This document shows, in pieces, positions 5,528 to 7,019 of a DNA stretch of 7,019 bases. The number at the start of each line of letters is the position of its first letter. The first letter of the stretch is position 1. Location: positions 1 to 7,019 of the forward strand of contig JABDQT010000321.1 in NCBI GenBank assembly GCA_013042165.1, written 5' to 3'. The notes below the pieces were generated by a model that was given only the letters and a program-made list of their open reading frames with translations, made no database searches and was not told where the DNA came from. The DNA is from Kiritimatiellales bacterium. Its GTDB lineage: Bacteria > Verrucomicrobiota > Kiritimatiellia > Kiritimatiellales > Pontiellaceae. A program made the translations under genes and the position numbers.

Positions 5528-6253
5528 TCACTTGACTGTTTCGGGAGGGGCTTTCTCCTGGAAAAGTTCCGCAACAAACTCCCGGCACACAATGATCTGC
5601 TGCCATGCAAAGGCATAAGCTGTTGCAATTTCCGGGACCAGCATGGATCCCAGTGTTGCGATCCGCGGCGGTCCCACCATGACCATCCACAGTCCGATGA
5701 CCAGGACGTTCATCATGTAGATGATGGTATAGGAAAACAACCTGCCGTGCTCCTGCACATCCGGCTGATGCTCGGACAACATATGGATGGTAAAGGTGAT
5801 GTGAAAAGACCAGGTGAGTCCTACGCCCGCTAGCCACCAAACCCGGTATGCTTCCACCTCGAACGTCAAGCCCGCAAGATAGTAGGCTGCAATGACTAGA
5901 AAGGTGTAGAAGGGAAAAAAGTAGGGCGCGAGCGTAATGACAAAATTGGTTTTGGACAGCTCGACATGCCCGCCGTTCCTGCTCACCTTCATTTTTCCGA
6001 TACGACCGCCCATCATGAGGGCCCAGAGCGCGTGGGTCAGTTCATGGCCCAGGACATAGGTGCGGAACGGACGGGGCAGGATGAAGAAAACCAGCGTCCA
6101 GAGCAGAAAACCCGCCGGCAGCGCCAGGGCTTCCAGATCATTACCCATGCCGATTTCGAGCGAGTCCTGATAAAGCCTGTAGACAGCGAGTGATACCGCC
6201 GCGCACATGGGGATAAGTCCAATCCCTATCAGCAGTTTAATGAATTTCCTCAC
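5528..6253 (-). CDS. M50-like multi-pass membrane protein with HELTH zinc motif
   Basis: This 241-residue protein is predicted to sit in the membrane, with hydrophobic segments at about 4-24, 44-61, 105-130, 138-160 and 174-195. Directly after the second segment comes GHELTHAL (H70, E71, H74), an HExxH zinc-binding motif of the kind found in M50 site-2-type proteases and M50-like proteins. A basic, glycine-rich stretch (GGRIGKMKV, 83-91) and a conserved-looking LAPYFFP (108-114) follow. Asp165 in HQPDVQEHG is a possible third metal ligand, though the classic LDG motif of S2P is not seen. No PDZ domain is present. The start is GTG at 6253, with TAAAGGA about 12 bases upstream, a longer spacing than usual. 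The gene lies 43 bases after the TPR gene and may be cotranscribed with it. Peptidase activity, substrate and role are unknown; a non-catalytic M50-like protein is possible. Confidence 0.72.
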   Translation of the reverse strand: MRKFIKLLIGIGLIPMCAAVSLAVYRLYQDSLEIGMGNDLEALALPAGFLLWTLVFFILPRPFRTYVLGHELTHALWALMMGGRIGKMKVSRNGGHVELSKTNFVITLAPYFFPFYTFLVIAAYYLAGLTFEVEAYRVWWLAGVGLTWSFHITFTIHMLSEHQPDVQEHGRLFSYTIIYMMNVLVIGLWMVMVGPPRIATLGSMLVPEIATAYAFAWQQIIVCREFVAELFQEKAPPETVK

Positions 6254-6296
6254 GCTGGGTCGGTATCCTTTACACGGGTGGGGGTTGCCGGATCTG

Positions 6297-7019
6297 CTAA
6301 TTCATGGCCCGCAGGCGCTGCTCCATCTGGTCGGCATAGCGCTTGGCATCCATCGGCAGTCGTTTGTCGAGCCTGGCTTTCCGGTAGATTTCAATGGCCT
6401 CCGAAATGCGGCCTGTTCGCTGGAATCGGTCCGCGAGCGTAAAATAGGTTTCCGGCGCCGCACGTCCCGTATCGACCATCGACATCAGGAGCGGCTCCAC
6501 TTCCGAGGTCTTGCCGGCCTGCTGCAGGAAAAAGATGTATGACGATGTATAGTTCCAGTTTTCAGGCACTTCCCCGGCGGCGGTCTCCAGCCATTGGAAT
6601 CCCTCGGAGTCATTGTTGCGACAGAGCAGCACGCCGAGATTGTAAGCGGCCTGTGCCATGCGCGGATCGGCATCCAGTGCCGCACGTAAATACTGTTCAG
6701 CTTTGTCGAGGTGCTTGAACTCGGCTTCCAGCAATGCGAGGTTAAAGTTGACCATCGGGCTTTCGGGCTCGATGTTGAGAGCTTTTCGCAGCAGATCGTA
6801 GGCATTGGTGCTGTTTCCAGAGCGGGCATGAACCATCGCGGCGTTGATCATCGGTTGAATTACATCGTCCCGAAGCTCCATGGATTTGTTGTAGGCTGCC
6901 AGCGCCATTTCCGGTTCGCTTTTGCGGTCATGATAGATGCCCTGATTGTAGTGAGTCGACCAGCGGTCGGGCCAGATGACCAGAGAGTTCCAATATTCGG
7001 CATGGGCATCGTCGTAGGC
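6297..7019 (-). CDS. TPR-repeat protein, C-terminal part (5' end beyond window)
   Basis: The minus-strand frame is open from the right edge of the window to TAG at 6297-6299, giving 240 visible residues. An ATG at 6908 is not taken as the start because clearly related coding sequence, including WPDRWSTHYNQGIY, lies upstream in frame. About six tetratricopeptide repeats are visible at roughly visible residues 20-53, 54-87, 88-121, 122-153, 155-187 and 188-221, with the usual pattern (for example AAYNLGVLL, and A-L-N-I-E-P or A-L-D-A-D-P at helix ends). The fifth is degenerate. TPR arrays mediate protein-protein contact. The 'PDRW-x-x-HYN-x-G' opening followed by these repeats recalls the C-terminal tails of some multiheme cytochrome c proteins, but no CXXCH motif is in the visible part, so this is only a suggestion. 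The gene ends 43 bases before the M50-like gene on the same strand. Confidence 0.8.
   Translation of the reverse strand, partial: AYDDAHAEYWNSLVIWPDRWSTHYNQGIYHDRKSEPEMALAAYNKSMELRDDVIQPMINAAMVHARSGNSTNAYDLLRKALNIEPESPMVNFNLALLEAEFKHLDKAEQYLRAALDADPRMAQAAYNLGVLLCRNNDSEGFQWLETAAGEVPENWNYTSSYIFFLQQAGKTSEVEPLLMSMVDTGRAAPETYFTLADRFQRTGRISEAIEIYRKARLDKRLPMDAKRYADQMEQRLRAMN

Noticed and set aside
6254..6296. Possible promoter for the M50-like gene
   Set aside because: The 43-base gap holds no convincing -35/-10 pair in the minus direction. Cotranscription with the TPR gene explains the layout equally well.

Overview
The window is a compact block of a diderm (outer-membrane) bacterium. A dense plus-strand gene cluster fills bases 1-5506. 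It converges on two minus-strand genes that occupy 5528 to the right edge. No mobile element, CRISPR array, tRNA or rRNA was found, and no gap between genes exceeds about 45 bases.

Left cluster, in order: the C-terminal part of an LptC-like protein (cut by the window start); a lipoprotein carrying two LptA/OstA domains; LptB, the cytoplasmic ATPase of the lipopolysaccharide exporter; a short ribosome hibernation factor (HPF); HPr kinase/phosphorylase (HprK); HPr (PtsH); and PTS enzyme I (PtsI). Spacings are 4-base overlap, 0, 21, 29, 8-base overlap and 5 bases, so a single operon is likely. The first three genes move LPS to the outer membrane. The last three form a complete soluble PTS phosphorelay plus its serine-kinase regulator. 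HPF sits between them, which loosely ties envelope building, ribosome storage and carbon/energy sensing into one transcription unit.

The order resembles the proteobacterial lptC-lptA-lptB-rpoN-hpf-ptsN-... cluster. Here rpoN and ptsN are missing and a full hprK-ptsH-ptsI set is present. With a diderm envelope, this fits a non-proteobacterial lineage. A member of the PVC superphylum (Kiritimatiellota, Lentisphaerota or Verrucomicrobiota) is my best guess, but it is inferred from gene style and not proven.

Right block, minus strand: a TPR-repeat protein whose N-terminal part lies beyond the window, followed 43 bases later by a multi-pass membrane protein with a HELTH zinc-peptidase-like motif (M50-like). 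Their roles are not known from the sequence.

The region is mostly housekeeping. The points most worth a second look are a glutamine where HprK proteins normally have their active-site histidine, the duplicated and apparently lipid-anchored LptA, and the TPR protein, whose visible end resembles the tails of some multiheme cytochromes.
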